A DNA stretch of 64,000 nucleotides. It comes from Lineolata rhizophorae (taxonomy: Eukaryota; Ascomycota; Dothideomycetes; Lineolatales; Lineolataceae). The stretch is from contig MU001670.1 in the NCBI GenBank assembly GCA_010093515.1, forward strand, positions 331,793 to 395,792, read 5' to 3'. Shown piece after piece: positions 11,588 through 23,268 of the stretch. Both the position numbers and the translations under genes were made by a program. Below the pieces are notes generated by a model. The model searched no databases. It had not been told where the DNA came from and saw nothing but the letters and a program-made list of their open reading frames with translations. The stretch's first letter is position 1, and every line of letters starts with the position of its first letter.

Positions 11588-14500
11588 TCACGGCTTCGCC
11601 GCCGCAATCGCGCTATCCAGACCCACGGTCCTCAAACTCTTCCCCCTCTTCGGCTTGCCGGCCATGAGCGCGCTCGTCGGCACGAACCGGTCATCCCAGC
11701 GCCTGAACACGGCCTTGAGGTCGCGGGGGAAGCCCTCGAGGACGACGGTGCTGACGGGGACGAAAGGCCGGTCCTGCAGCGACGCCGCCAGGATGCCGTA
11801 CTCCTGGGCGAAGAGGAGGGCGGTGGCGAAGGCGTGGTGCTGGGAGCGGGTGAGGGCGCCGACGATGCTGCCGTGGGGCGGACGGTCAGTTACTCGGAAC
11901 GCGACAAAGGAAAGAAAAAAAAAAAGTGCGCGGGGGAGGAGGAGTGAGGGGAATAGAAGAACGAGAGTATAGATTTGTGTAGGGGGAGGGGGGCGGGCTA
12001 CGGGGAAATAGGAATGGCAACAACTCACATGTACACCTCGAAAAACGCGTCCAGCACGAACACGCCCTCCGGCTCCAGATCCGCCTGGCAAAACGGCGCG
12101 ACTTCGACGACCTTGGCCTCCACCGACGGTGAGTGACTGCTACCGGGAGTGTTCGGGCCGCTGCTATGGCTGGGGCCCGCTGCAGCGGCGCTCGCGGAGG
12201 CGGCGGCGGTGGTGGCGCTACCGGCGCCGACGAAGCCCTGCGCCGACGCCGGCCGCAACAAGGGCGACGGCGGCGCGAACGGCGTCGTCGGGGTCGACGC
12301 GCCCGACGGCGTCGGCGACGACGCCGACCCGGCCGCGGCCGCCGCCCACGAGGGCCGCCGCAACTGAAACGACGGAGGCCAGAAAAAGCTGCTCACCTGG
12401 TGTGCTAAGCTGCGCGCGTGGTGCGGCTGGTGCTGATGCTGCTCGACGCGGAAGAGGCGCGCGGCGAACTTGTCGGAGCCGGCCTTGAGGCGCCAGTGGT
12501 CGGCCGACTTGGGCATCGACTTGGGTCCGTCCGGGTCGGCGCCGGTGAAGAGGGCCAGGAACGACGCCGGCTCGTGGCCTTCCTGGACTTCGTCGTAGGA
12601 GCCCGCGGCGCCGAGGTCGCTGCCGATGAGGCGGGCAGAGCCGAGCTCTTCGGCCGTGCAGCCGACGCCTTTCCAGAGGATGATGCTCCCGGTTCCGGTG
12701 GAGACGAGGAAGGGGAATCCGGAACAGAAGCTCGCGAGTGAGAAGTCGACCTCGTCGAACGCAATGTGACCCAAGTATCGCCGGCCGCACAGCACGTACT
12801 TCGACGACCGACTTGCCGGAGACCCTCGGCGCGTTATCAATATCCCCCCTAACGCCTCTAAGAAGCTCGGCGTCTCCTTGCCCTGCCTCGACAACATCAT
12901 CTTTCCACCGCTCTCCTTGGCCGCCTTCTTCGCGAACAACTGCGCGTCCTCCACCGCGGCCTCCGACACAGCCGCCCCGACCCAAAGATACACCTCCGAC
13001 GTCCTCGCTCCGACCGACGACCCGAACACGTGCGTGCAGACGTAGATCGAGTTCTCGTACAGGATGTGCTCCTCGTGATTCGGCACCGCCAGCACCTTGC
13101 CATCGCAAATCTCCTGGATCTGTTTGCGCAGCGTCTTGATCTTGCCCGTGTCGAGCGGCGAGCTCGTGATGACGGCTTGCGTGTCGACGCTCAGCTTCTC
13201 CGGAAGCACGGGCGTCTCGTCGAAGTAGTCGGCAAACATGCCCGTCGCCGGCGGTTTTGGCGGCGGCGGCGCCGTCTCGGGCACCTTGAGCGACGCGCTC
13301 GAGTCTCGCAGGGACGAGGCGCTCGGCTTCTTGCCCGGCTTCGGAGGCAATCCCGCGCTCGAAGGCGGAGACATGGGCAGGTGCGACGACGAAACCGAAG
13401 GGCTCTTCTGGGCGCCCGATACGAACGACGAGACGGCGCCCGCAAAGTTACCTAGGCCAAGGCCGACGGAGCCGGACTTTGGCTTGGGCGACTCCGTGCG
13501 ATTCAAGCCCGCATTCTCCGTCGCAGCCTCCTCGTCTGCCCGAGTGGGAAGCTTGACCGGTGACCGAGCCCGGGCGCTGGACGGCGAATCCGCAGAGCGA
13601 CCCCACAAGGACGCAGCATTCCTGACGGACACGCCCGAGACCTCCGGCTCGCGCTCTGGAGAGGGTTCTTTCTTCGTCGTCTCTTCAGGCTTCGGTAGCA
13701 CAGATGGCTTTGCTCCCACGGGCGGCAGCGGTCGCGATCGGTCCGACGGCTTCGCGGGCAAATCCACGCTCGGTTTCGGTTGGGTCACCCTCTTGGGCGG
13801 CTCGGCGGGCTTTTCGGGCCCCGCTTCCTTAGCTCCGTCCTCCTGCGATGACTGCGAATTCCTCGAAAGGGACGGCGACTTCGCGGGCGTGGGCGGCTTC
13901 GGCTTCGACTCCGTCCTCACCAACTCGTTCGGACTCGAAGTCTCCATTTCGCTCAAGTCTCCCGCCGTCGATTCAGCCGCGACTTGTTTCGTAAGCTTGG
14001 TAGAGCTCCTCGGCGTCGAGGGCGCGATTTCCCGTGCCTTCGTCCAGGACGGCGTTGCAGCGGCCGCGCTCTCATATTGTTTCTCCAACGGAGCACTCAT
14101 CTTCTTCTCGGCCGGCCGTTCCGTCTTCTTCGCCTCCCCCTGCTCTGTCTCCACAGGAGCTGCCTGTCCCGTCCCTTTCGGCGCTCTCCTCTTCGGGCCC
14201 CTCGCCCTCCCCTTCGTCATATGCATAAGTTCCCTCGTCTTGCCTCCCTCCTCCGCACCCTCACTCTCATCCCCCCCCTTCGCCGCTGCACTCGATGCTC
14301 CTCCTCCTCCACCACTCCCACTGCCACTACTACCAGCCGCCGCGCCAGCGCCCGGCGGCCCGCGCGCCAGCACGTTAGCCAGCACCGGATTGAACCGGTC
14401 CGCCAGCTTGCTCGACACCCCTCCGCCGCTCCTCGCCTGGAACGTTCCTCCGACGGGGAGTTGCTGCTGTGGCTGCACGGGCTGCGAGCGCTCCGGCGCC

Positions 14501-17500
14501 GCAGGCGCAGACTCCGCCTTCGCCCCAACATCCTTGCTGCTCTTCTGCCCCGGCAGTGGCCCGGGCGGCTGCTTCTTCTCCTCCAGCGGCTGCGGCTGCG
14601 GCGGCGCCGAAGCCGACGGCGCCGACCCCGACGAATGCGAGCGCCCCAGATGCTTCCGCATCGCGATAGCCTCGGGGGTAGCCGGGTCCTTCCTGGCGCC
14701 GGGCGGCGGGGGCGGGGGCGGCGGGGCCTTGGCGTCGGCCGCCTTCTTGGCCTCCATGGCTCTGCGCTGCTCGACCAGGCTCTCCCTGAACTCGTCGCGG
14801 CGCTCGCTCTTCTTGGGCCCGCCCGTCGCGTTGAGCGCCGCCTTGCCGCGCAGGATGTTGCTCCGGAACTCGTCCGGCGCCACGTAGTTCTGCGTCTGCG
14901 TGCGCCGGAGGTTGCCGAACACGTTCTGGAACTCGAGCTGCGGGGTCGACGAGGCTGCCGGGTGCGACGAGGACGGCGCGTGGCCGGCGGCGCTGCCGCT
15001 CGGCGGCGCCGCCTGGCGCGATTTGAGCGTGGAGCGGAAGTCTTGTTTCTTGGGCGGCGTGTCGGGTTTGGGTTTGGAAGCCAGAGAGGAGGACGAGGTG
15101 GGAGCAGACGGCGCGTGCGTGGAGCTAGGTTTCGGCGTCTCGGACTCGGTAGGTGGCTTAGAAGGCTCAGGTTCCTCCATGGCTGTAGCTGTAGTCGTAG
15201 ACTCATCCGCGGGCTTCTCCGCCGCCTTGTCCGCATCCTTCTTCTTCTCCTCCGTGAACGGATCACCGCCCAACCCCGCCGGCCTCTTCGCCAGCGACGG
15301 CGGCTTGCTCTTCAACTCGGGCGCCCCGTCACCCTTCTCCCCCTTCCCACCCTCCTTCTTTCCCTCCTCCCGCCCCGCCGTCCTCACCACCTCCACCCCA
15401 GACACCTCGTGCGACCTCTCTGCCCTCGCCGCCGCCTTGGACGGACTCGGCGACCGCTCCACCGCCCCACCCGCGGGTACCATGACCTTCTCCCCCCCGC
15501 TCCCCTTGCCCAAATCGACGCTCGCCCGCTGCTGCCTCGCGCGCCGGATCTCCGCCATCCAGCTCGGCTGCTGCGGCGCCGGCGCCGCCCCCCCCACCCC
15601 CACCGCGTCCGGCTTGTTGAGCGCGCTCTCGAGCCAGCTCGCCTTGGTCGGGCTCCAGCGCTTCGGCGGGCTCGGCGGCGGGGACTTGTCGGCCTCGTCG
15701 CCGGCGGCGGCGGTCGCGGTCGCGGTCGCGGTCGCGGTCGAGCGCGAGCGGCGGTGCGGCGGCGGCAGCGCCGGCCGGGCGAAGACGTCGTCTTTGTGGC
15801 TCGGGTGCTGCTGGAGCTGCTGGAGCTGCTGCTGCAGCGACGCGGGGGGCGGCGGCGCCGCGGCGAGACCTCCGGCGTCCGGCCGCGCGTCCTCGGCGGC
15901 GCCCTCCTGGCGCAGCGTCGCGCTGCTGTGGCTGGAGCTGGGCCGCGAGGCGGGGTCGAGCGAGCTGCCCCTGCTCAGGGCGGCGGCGGGGTTGCGGGCG
16001 TCGAGCTTGGGGGCGGCGGCGGGGCCGTTGCTCGCGGCGGAGCCGGCGCGGCTGAGGCCGGCGGGGCCGGGCCCGGCGCCGCCGGCCTGCGCGCTCCATC
16101 GCTTGACGCTGTCGGAGCGGCGCATCATGGCGCTGGAGACGAAGCCGCCCATGCCCTTGGTCGGCGAGGCGGGGGCGCGGTCCGCGCCCGGCGAGGGGGG
16201 CGCGATGCCGCGCTGCGAGGGCGACATGGCGATGCCGCGGGCGGCGGGGCCGGCTTGGTGCTGGTGCTGGTGCTGGAGCTGGTGGTGATCGTCGGCGGCG
16301 GCGGGGGCGGCCGCGCTGCTGGGCGGCGGGGAGAACCTGTGCGCGTCCAGGGAGGGCAGCGCCTTGGAGGCGGCTCCGGCGGCGCCGTCGCCCAGGCTCA
16401 GCCCCGACGTCGCCGTCGTGCTCGAGAAGCGGTTGCTCCACGAGGCGGCGCTGCCGCGCGCGGAGCTGCCGCGCGAGGGCGAGGCCGACCGCGTCGTCGT
16501 CGTCGTCGTCGGGTCCGGCTGGGCGGCGTTGTCCTCGGGCTCGGCCGTCGACTCGCGCGACGGGCCGGGGAGCCCTCTGCGCCCGCCGCCACTGCCGCCG
16601 CCCATGATATCCGCCGTGCCCGCGCTCGTCGCCGTCGCGCCGGCACCGTCGCCGCTGTGATCCTCCTGCTGGCGGCGCAACGCCGCGGACCCGGCGCCGC
16701 GGTCGGCCGTCTGGCGGAACCAGGCGGGGTCCTTGCCGGCCAGGGCGAGCGCGATGTCGGCGGGCGACTGCGGCGGGTCGGGCGTCGCGCGCGGCGAGCG
16801 CGCGGCGCTGTTCTCGGCCGCCACCATGGAGAGCGGGCGCCGGGCGCCGGGGCCACCGCCGGCGCTGCTGCTGGACGACGTGGGCCGCCGGCGCTGCCAG
16901 GAGAGCGTGCCGGAGCGCTGCAACGGCGGCGGCGGCGGCGGGCCCGCCGAGCCCGCGCTCCTGGAGGCCGCGTTGTCGGCCGTCGCGGGCGCGTCCGAGG
17001 CCGCGGGCGGCGGGGGCGTGTTGGGGGGGCCTGTGAGCTGTTTGAGCGCGTCGGCGCGGGCGTCGTCGTCGCCGTCGTTGTTGCTGCTGTTGTTGGCGTT
17101 GGTGGTGGCGCCGGCGGACGAGGGCGTGCCGAATTTCGTGGGCGGAGGGTCCATGGCGATGGGCGAGCTGAGGGCGGCGGCGGCGGCGGCGGCCGACGAG
17201 CGTGCGGACGGCGGCGTGTTGGCGGCCGACTTTTCGGGCGAGAGCGATCGGGCGCGTTCTGCACGCGGGGGCGGACGCATCAGCGCATGCCGTGCAAAGG
17301 AAGGGCGGACACGAAGCGCGCGCGGAGGAGGAGGACGAGGGATGAGGCTGCAGCCTCGCTCTCAACGGCAAACCGCCCTCCCCCCGGCGGCGTTGGGGGC
17401 GCGCGGGAGACTCTCTTCTCGCGTCGAGGGGGCTGGGGCCGACTCACCTTCTCGCCGCCGCTGCCGCTCGGTCCTGCCCTGCAGAATCTCCTCCTCGAGC

Positions 17501-17619
17501 TGGCGGAACCGCTCGGCGTCCTCCTGGTCGCGCCTCTCGCCGAGCTCGCGGATCCGCTGCACGAACTCGGTCGGGTCGAGGCTTTCCGACGGCGGCCGCG
17601 GCGCCGCTGGGTCGGACAT
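11588..17619 (-). CDS. giant DUF4045/gelsolin-repeat protein
   Basis: Three exons (17619-17448, 17258-12029, 11867-11588) with introns of 189 and 161 nt, GTGAGT donors and CAG acceptors, all phases agreeing; 1893 residues. The N-terminus (DPTEFVQRIRELGERRDQED) is a charged, probably coiled segment typical of fungal DUF4045 proteins. About 1300 residues of low-complexity Ser/Pro/Ala/Lys sequence follow, with KPPSLAKRP- and APPPPPPPPG-like motifs. The C-terminal ~430 residues hold gelsolin-type repeats (LYENSIYVCTHVFGS, SEVYLWVGAAVSEAAVEDAQ, GVFVLDAFFEVY). Gelsolin repeats bind actin and calcium, so a role at the cortical actin cytoskeleton is likely by family. The coding strand is so GC-rich that it opens antisense frames of up to 1490 codons, which I treat as shadows. 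A 33-nt stretch bounded by GT..AG near 12363-12395 is read through in frame because it is too short for a normal intron. Confidence 0.87.
15711..15743. repeat. hexanucleotide microsatellite inside the gelsolin-repeat gene
   Basis: About five tandem copies of GGTCGC (plus strand) encode an alternating Ala-Thr run on the minus strand within the disordered region. Neighbouring short runs encode His-Gln (about 16257-16278) and poly-Thr (about 16490-16510). Such in-frame repeats are expected to vary in length among strains. Confidence 0.7.
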
Positions 17620-18158
17620 GGCCTTGGCCGGCGTCGTGTCCGGATGATTGTTTGCTTTGGACGGCCCGGACGCGTTTGCGTGGTGGTGGTGCGGCCTGGC
17701 CGGCGGAGTCGTGTGATGGTGTTAAAGGAGTCGCGGGCAGCCCTTGAAGTTGTGTACGACCCCCGTGCAGGCCCTTTCTCACGGTCGCCGCGCGATTGGC
17801 GCCGGCGCGTACAAGGCGCTCGCTTCAATGCACCTTGGCCGGGGCTGCCCCGCGAGCCGGCTGGGAGCTGCTGCAGCTTCAACCCGCGCCGCAAAATAGA
17901 AAAGCAACACCCAAAAGTCCTGTTCAACAGCCCCGAAAGACTCTCCTCGGTGTTCCCTCTCTCCTCTCGCAGCTCTACCTACGCGCGCGCGCCGCGTCGC
18001 TGGCGGCTGCGCGCTAAACCGCATGCCGGCGGCATTTTAGCCACGCTCAGAGGCCGCTCCACCCCCTTGCAGATCGCCGTCGCGAACCCCGTCCCGCCCG
18101 AAACATCCGAGGCCAAAACAACAAAAAAAAAAAAAAAGAGGAACTGTGTTGCTACATA
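17620..18158. other. intergenic between two minus-strand genes
   Basis: Promoter and 5' leader of the gelsolin-repeat gene and 3' flank of ARL2. A run of about 15 A residues lies near 18123-18137. No other gene is seen. Confidence 0.5.
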
Positions 18159-19220
18159 TCAAAACAGAAACAACCTGTCCTTCGCGTCCTGCACCACCCA
18201 CTGCAGCCCCTCGTGCAGGTTGAGCCCCGTCATGGCGCTGCACGCCATGATGGTCCACCGATGCGTCTTGATCGCGTCCAAGTCGAGTCCCTGCCCGTCC
18301 CGCGGTCAGCTTCAACAGCGTGGCCGGTCATCGACAGCGTCAAACAAAAGCTCCGAGAGAACGCGAAATCCGCCCGCGGTGGGGCCCCCTCCCGGCTTGC
18401 GACGCCCGGCGTACGTGGCCGGCGGTCCGCGTCAACGCGAGCAGCAGCGCCTGTGAAGGGGGGCAACGCCCGCGGAATGGACCGTCCTGGACCCGCACCA
18501 CTCACCTCGCGGACGTCGGCCTCGGACATGGCGCCGCCGACGTCGCTCTTGTTCTTGAAGACGAGGAGGCTTGCGCCGAGGAGTCGCTGTTGTTCATCAT
18601 CATCGTTGTCACTATTATGTTCGTTGGTCCGTCGTCACCGTCGTCGCCATCGGTCCCGGTCGCTCACCTCTTCCTGAAGCAGGCCGTGCAGCTCGTCCTT
18701 GCAGTCGTCGATGCGCGCGCGGTCCGTCGCGTCGACCACCCAGATGACCGTGTCCGTCTTCTCGAAGTAGTTCTTCCAGTACGTGCGCAGCGTCTTCTGC
18801 CCGCCGACATCCCCTTTGCGCCCTCGCTGTTCGTCAGCACTCCGCAGGCTGCTGCCTCGAGGGACTCGTGCGGGCTGGCGTACAGATGTTGAGTTTGTAG
18901 CTTTGTTTTTTTTTTTGTTTCGTCGCGTCAATGGATGGCCCGTATGATGCTTGTGGGGGTACCCAGCCGTAGCCTTACCCGTCATACTCGATTGTCTTGA
19001 TGATGAACCCGAGCGTCGGGCTAACCGTCCTGACGTCCTCGTTCATTATTTTCTTCACGATTGTCGTCTTTCCGGCGTTGTCGAGTCCCCTTCAACCGAT
19101 CGCATCAGTTCGTCTAGAGGGTGCCCAACTTTCGCGCCGAGAAAACGGCGGCAAGACTTACAACATCAGTATCCGCATTTCTTTGTCCTTGAGACGTGCT
19201 TTCCTCAATACCGAGAGCAT
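18159..19220 (-). CDS. arl2: ARL2-type small GTPase (Alp41/Cin4 family)
   Basis: Six exons on the minus strand: 19220-19162, 19089-18979, 18900-18884, 18813-18668, 18586-18506 and 18290-18159. Introns are 72, 78, 70, 81 and 215 nt; every phase fits, giving 181 residues (family about 184). GTPase motifs are complete: P-loop GLDNAGKT (21-28), switch-I threonine in SPTLGF, WDVGGQ (63-68), NKSD (123-126) and an SAMTG guanine-base loop. It starts [20 protein letters not shown], with Leu rather than Gly at position 2, so it is not N-myristoylated, as known for Arl2. The family works with tubulin cofactors in beta-tubulin folding and microtubule function. Exon 3 is only 17 nt and encodes the link into WDVGGQ, so annotation programs may miss it. 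The call is strong because the joined protein matches the family along its full length. Confidence 0.93.
18884..18900 (-). other. arl2: 17-nt micro-exon of arl2
   Basis: CTACAAACTCAACATCT is bounded by acceptor AAAG and donor GTACGC. It supplies one base of Gly57, then Tyr-Lys-Leu-Asn-Ile, and the first base of Trp63. Without it the invariant YKLNIWDVGGQ segment is lost and the phases on the two sides do not match. Confidence 0.88.
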
Positions 19221-20958
19221 TTTTTCACGAAAAATTTTTTTTTCAAGAGTTTCGTTTGGGGATTTTGTTGTTCGAAAGGCTAGAAATCCGGAGGTTCCAA
19301 ATGCTTCTGCCTGGACTAGGGGGGGCGTGCCCATAGATCGGAGATTGGTCGGATACCCCCCACTCGGGCGCCGGGGTTGTAGAGCTTTTCCCAACGACAT
19401 ACGATTCGCGAAAAGATTAGGTCCGGCTGCGTCCAACAATTGCGCATTTGAAGGCCAGACTAGCGGTTGTTCAAGACTGTACCTGACTGTAGCTAAGGGA
19501 TGTGGTCCTGGCTGAGTCGCCAGCTACCCCATTCTTGTCTGATTCCACCAAGAATTGGCCTACATTAGCGATAGAAGCCTTCCAGTTCCACTCATGATAG
19601 CGAATACTACGCAGCTTCATCCGTAGCAGGAAAGGTTGTGTGCAGCGTGTTTGCCGCCTGCTATTTACCGTTGCGATGGTGTTGATGTTGATGTTTTCTA
19701 TTCATGTTTGGTGTTGACATTTGCTGTTTATATTTACTGTTTGCCGTAAATATTTACTATTTACACTTTTCTATTTACCGACACCCAGCCCAAGCGCTAT
19801 TTTGCCTTTCCCAGGAAGGCGCGACCCGCAATCTCGCCTCGCACCGGGCTCCCAACAGGACCGCGCAGGAGAGCAGGCCATCATTACGCCTGTTCTACAG
19901 GGAGGAATTTATGGGTTGTTCACGCAGGAGACCGGCGTTGTGGGATCGCTGTCCGTTCTTGGATCGTAGTAGCACCCTGGAAGGCCTGGGAACCCCCTCA
20001 TGGAGCTCGCTTAGCTTGATCGGCCAATATCCTGGGATGCACGAGCTCCATGGAGAACAAAATTGCACGCAGGCCTCAAAGCTACCCAAACTCGGCGGGG
20101 CAAAACCGAAGGCATACTGGCGTCATAACTCACGACAGGCTGGCGGCACTTGCGCCTACGTGGAACGGAGCCTGGTGCCATGTGAAGAGCCATGCGCCGG
20201 ATGCGGCCGCATGCGGAAGCGGCAGCTTGCTGCCCGCGCCTGCGCTGGCACATACGCGGCGCACCCACGGTTCAGTTCGGTCTCGTGCCCTCCCCAAGCG
20301 CCGGTGATCGGTGATTGGCGATCGGCCGCCGGCGGAGCGAAAAGGCCAAACTCAACATCGGCCCTGCTTGCCCAGGCCTGCTCTGCAATCCTTCATGGCT
20401 GCGTCTTCTATAGCACCACTCGCCATGGACAAAGCCATGCGTTCTCCCGCAGGCCCCGCCTGCGCAAAGCCCAATAACAAGATGTACCGAACGAGCGATG
20501 ACGGGGCCGCACGAGGCGGTGAAACCGGTCGCAATCAGCATAGCACCGGCCGCCGTGGTAGAGGACGTAGAGGCTGGACGGTCACCGCGCGGGGTGACAG
20601 GTTCAGCGCGCCTTCCCAAAAGCTACAATCGTAGGTGTTTACGCCCCCAGCCACCGCAAAACCTTTTCATCGTCATAGAAACGCCCCCAGCAACCGCTTT
20701 CAAAGCGCACATGTGCGAAGTATCTCTTCCGCTCTTCCACCCTGAAACCTTTTTCCTCCTCCACCCTCTTCCTCTCCATCTCCTACGGCCTCAGCTTTAG
20801 CTCAGCCAGCTACTTTCTGCAGCCTCTACTGCTTCTTTACATCACCCTCAGCTCCCAAAGCTTCATCCAAGCCTCTTTTGCTCTGCATACTCTCCTCTGC
20901 GACGCCCTCGCGTTCCGTAGCACACCTTCAGCGACATCATCTGAGGTAGTTGACAAAA
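19221..20958. other. intergenic; promoters and pyrimidine-rich leader
   Basis: No recognisable gene. Around 19680-19790 is a T-rich patch with repeated TTTACTGTTT/TTTACTATTT-like words. From about 20720 to the start codon at 20959 the plus strand is strongly C/T-rich, a common feature of promoters and leaders of well-expressed fungal genes, consistent with serving the downstream GNAT gene. Confidence 0.45.
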
Positions 20959-23102
20959 ATGCCTGGATACAGCTCCGAGGAGACCATGCAAGACGGCTTC
21001 TTCCCCGTCACGTACCTCCACCCCAACGACGAGCAGTTCGAGAAGAAATGGTAAGTTGCCTGCATCATCGTCATCTGCTCGACGCGCATCGTGCTAACGG
21101 CGGCCGCAGCCTCGCGCGCACCAAGGCCGGCCTCAACGGCGGCATCGCCGGCATCCTGGCTCTGAAGGCCGAGCAGTCTGGCCAGAGCACCAAGACCGGT
21201 CGCGCCGACTTCCTCGGCGGCAGCCTCCCTAAGACTGGCGGCGGCAACCATCCTGGCAATCATTCTCGCAATGCTGGCGGTGGCTTTCGCGGCGGTCAGC
21301 GCGGCGGCGGCGCCGGCGGCCAGCGTGGTGGCGGCGCCCCTCGTGGTGGTGCCCAGCGCGGCGGCTATCGTGGCGGCCATCGTGGCGGCTTCAACAATGG
21401 CGGCAACCGTGGCGGCTCCAACAATGGCGGCTTCAACAAGGGCAGCCCTAACAATGGCAGCCCCAACAACGGCAACTCCAACAATAACGGCCCCGTCCAG
21501 GCCGAGCTCCCCTCTGCCGAGGCGTTCCGCAACCCCGAAAAGGCGGCGCGGCAGGTCACCGAGGCTGACGCTGCTGCCAAGCGCGCCAACAAGTGGGGCA
21601 CCAAGGAAGAGTTCCGTGCTCCTATCGTGCTCCCTCCTCCCACGGATGCCTCCTGCGTGAGTAGCGCTTGGGATCCCGAGAACTGCGAGTATGAAGAGCA
21701 CATGAAGCGTGCTGCCGACATGGACTGGGATTGCAAACAGCTCGCCGACGAAGATGGCAATTGGATGCCTCCGCCTATTGACTGGGACTACCGTTCCAAG
21801 TTTCGCAACTATGGCTTGAGCGAGACTATCAACGAGTGGCGCAACGCCGCTTCGGTTTCGGTCGAAGAGCTCAAATTGGACGACAAGATCTTCCGTGGCG
21901 AGGCCGCTCCTGCTCTGGCCCCCAAGAGCTGGATTCCGGAGCAGATCGAAGGCTATCCCGCGGAGAAGTTTTGGGATTTCCATTTGAAGGGTGCGCTCCA
22001 CTGCTATTACGATGGCGACACTCCGTGGTGGAGGACTTACTACAACCCGAAGAGCGTCTTCTTGAAGGTGGAGCACCCCCCGTGCATGCTCAACGTCATG
22101 GATGAAGAGTACTACAAGGCCAAGGGCGACATTGGCTCCATGGATAATGGCTCCAAGTACCTCAAGTTCCGCGCGGCCTTGAGGGAGAAGATTAAGCGTT
22201 CCAGGCAGGTCAAGGAAATGACCGAGAAATCTCAGCATCTCAAGATCCGCAAGGATTATGCGGCCAACACCACCGAGCCTCTTCCCGAATTGTGGGGCCC
22301 GAATGCCAACGTCTACTTCCGCCCGGTCATGCCCACCGACGTCGATGGCATCGCTGAAATCTGGAACCACTACATCAACGACACCCCTTACTCCCCGGAG
22401 ACGGTTGCGATTACTCCCTCTACTGTGGGTGCTCGCATTGCTGATGTCATTGAGGCCGAACTTCCTTGGATCGTTGCTGTCAAGCTCAATGACAAGGACG
22501 AAAAGACTTCGAGCGGCTCGTCTCCTAACAATACACCTCCTCACCTCCGCCGTCGTCGCAACGTTCGTGTCCACGAGAAGATTGTCGCCTTTGGCTTCTT
22601 CGACGACCACCAGTCTCGCGAGAGCATGTACAGCCGCGTTGTCGAGATGGAGGTCTACACCGCTCCTGACTTTTGCAACCTCGGCATCGGCCGCTGCATC
22701 GTCGACAAGCTGTGCCACATCTCCCACACCTTCTACCATCCGAACAGCGGCTACGACTGGCGTCTCGGCCGCGAGCCCAACAGCATCGTCCCCATCGCTC
22801 AAGAGGGCCGCTTCGAAGCCGGCGGCCGTCGCCGCATCGACCGCGTCATCGTCAACGTCACCACCGTCCACGACCAGGCCGTCGAGACCGAGCGCGTCCT
22901 CTGGCTCCAGGCCATGCTGCGCCGCTTTGGCTTCATCCACTCGCACACCATCGAGGGCTTCGGCGCCAAGTTCGGAGAGCGGACCGACCTGTCCGTCTTC
23001 ATCCGCCACAACACCGACGGCCGCGAGCGCGACGGCCCGAGCCTGGCTGAGCGTCTTGTCGCGGCTGACAAGTTTGCTGAGCCTTGGCGCTTCGTCTACT
23101 AG
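20959..23102 (+). CDS. RGG-rich protein with C-terminal GNAT-like acetyltransferase fold
   Basis: Two exons, 20959-21050 and 21110-23102, with a 59-nt intron (GTAAGT, branch GCTAAC, CAG); 694 residues. The N-terminal ~75 residues (EQFEKKWCLARTKAGLNGG) are followed by a ~75-residue Gly/Arg/Asn low-complexity tract with RGGQRGG and NNGGNRGG repeats, an RGG-type RNA-binding signature. The middle part is unrecognised but rich in Trp/Tyr. The C-terminal ~260 residues begin VYFRPVMPTDVDGIAEIWN and include VVEMEVYTAPDFCNLGIGRC, a match to GNAT beta4/acetyl-CoA loop architecture, interrupted by a charged insert (DKDEKTSSGSSPNNTPP). Known GNATs transfer acetyl groups from acetyl-CoA; the acceptor here is unknown, and the RGG tract suggests RNA or RNP association. 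The C/T-rich leader suggests good expression. Confidence 0.8.
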
Positions 23103-23233
23103 GCGCTCTGGAATCGGTTTCGAGTTGCGGTTGGCAATGCCGGTTGGCTCCCCCCGGTCGGTTGACGTTTCACAAAGAGCGTGTCTTCGGGCATTCGGTA
23201 ACGAATGGAATGCACCATGGCGTCACGGTTTGA

Positions 23234-23268
<35 letters not shown>

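Noticed and set aside
15329-17371. 680-codon minus-strand frame in another phase of the same region
   Set aside because: Same GC artefact; no motif, and it conflicts with the spliced gelsolin-repeat gene whose phases agree.
13984-18456. 1490-codon plus-strand frame antisense to the gelsolin-repeat gene
   Set aside because: Arg/Ala/Gly-dominated composition without domains; it is a by-product of very high GC at third positions of the real minus-strand gene.
20937-23009. 690-codon minus-strand frame across the GNAT gene
   Set aside because: Shadow of the plus-strand GNAT gene; Ala/Val-rich with no family features.
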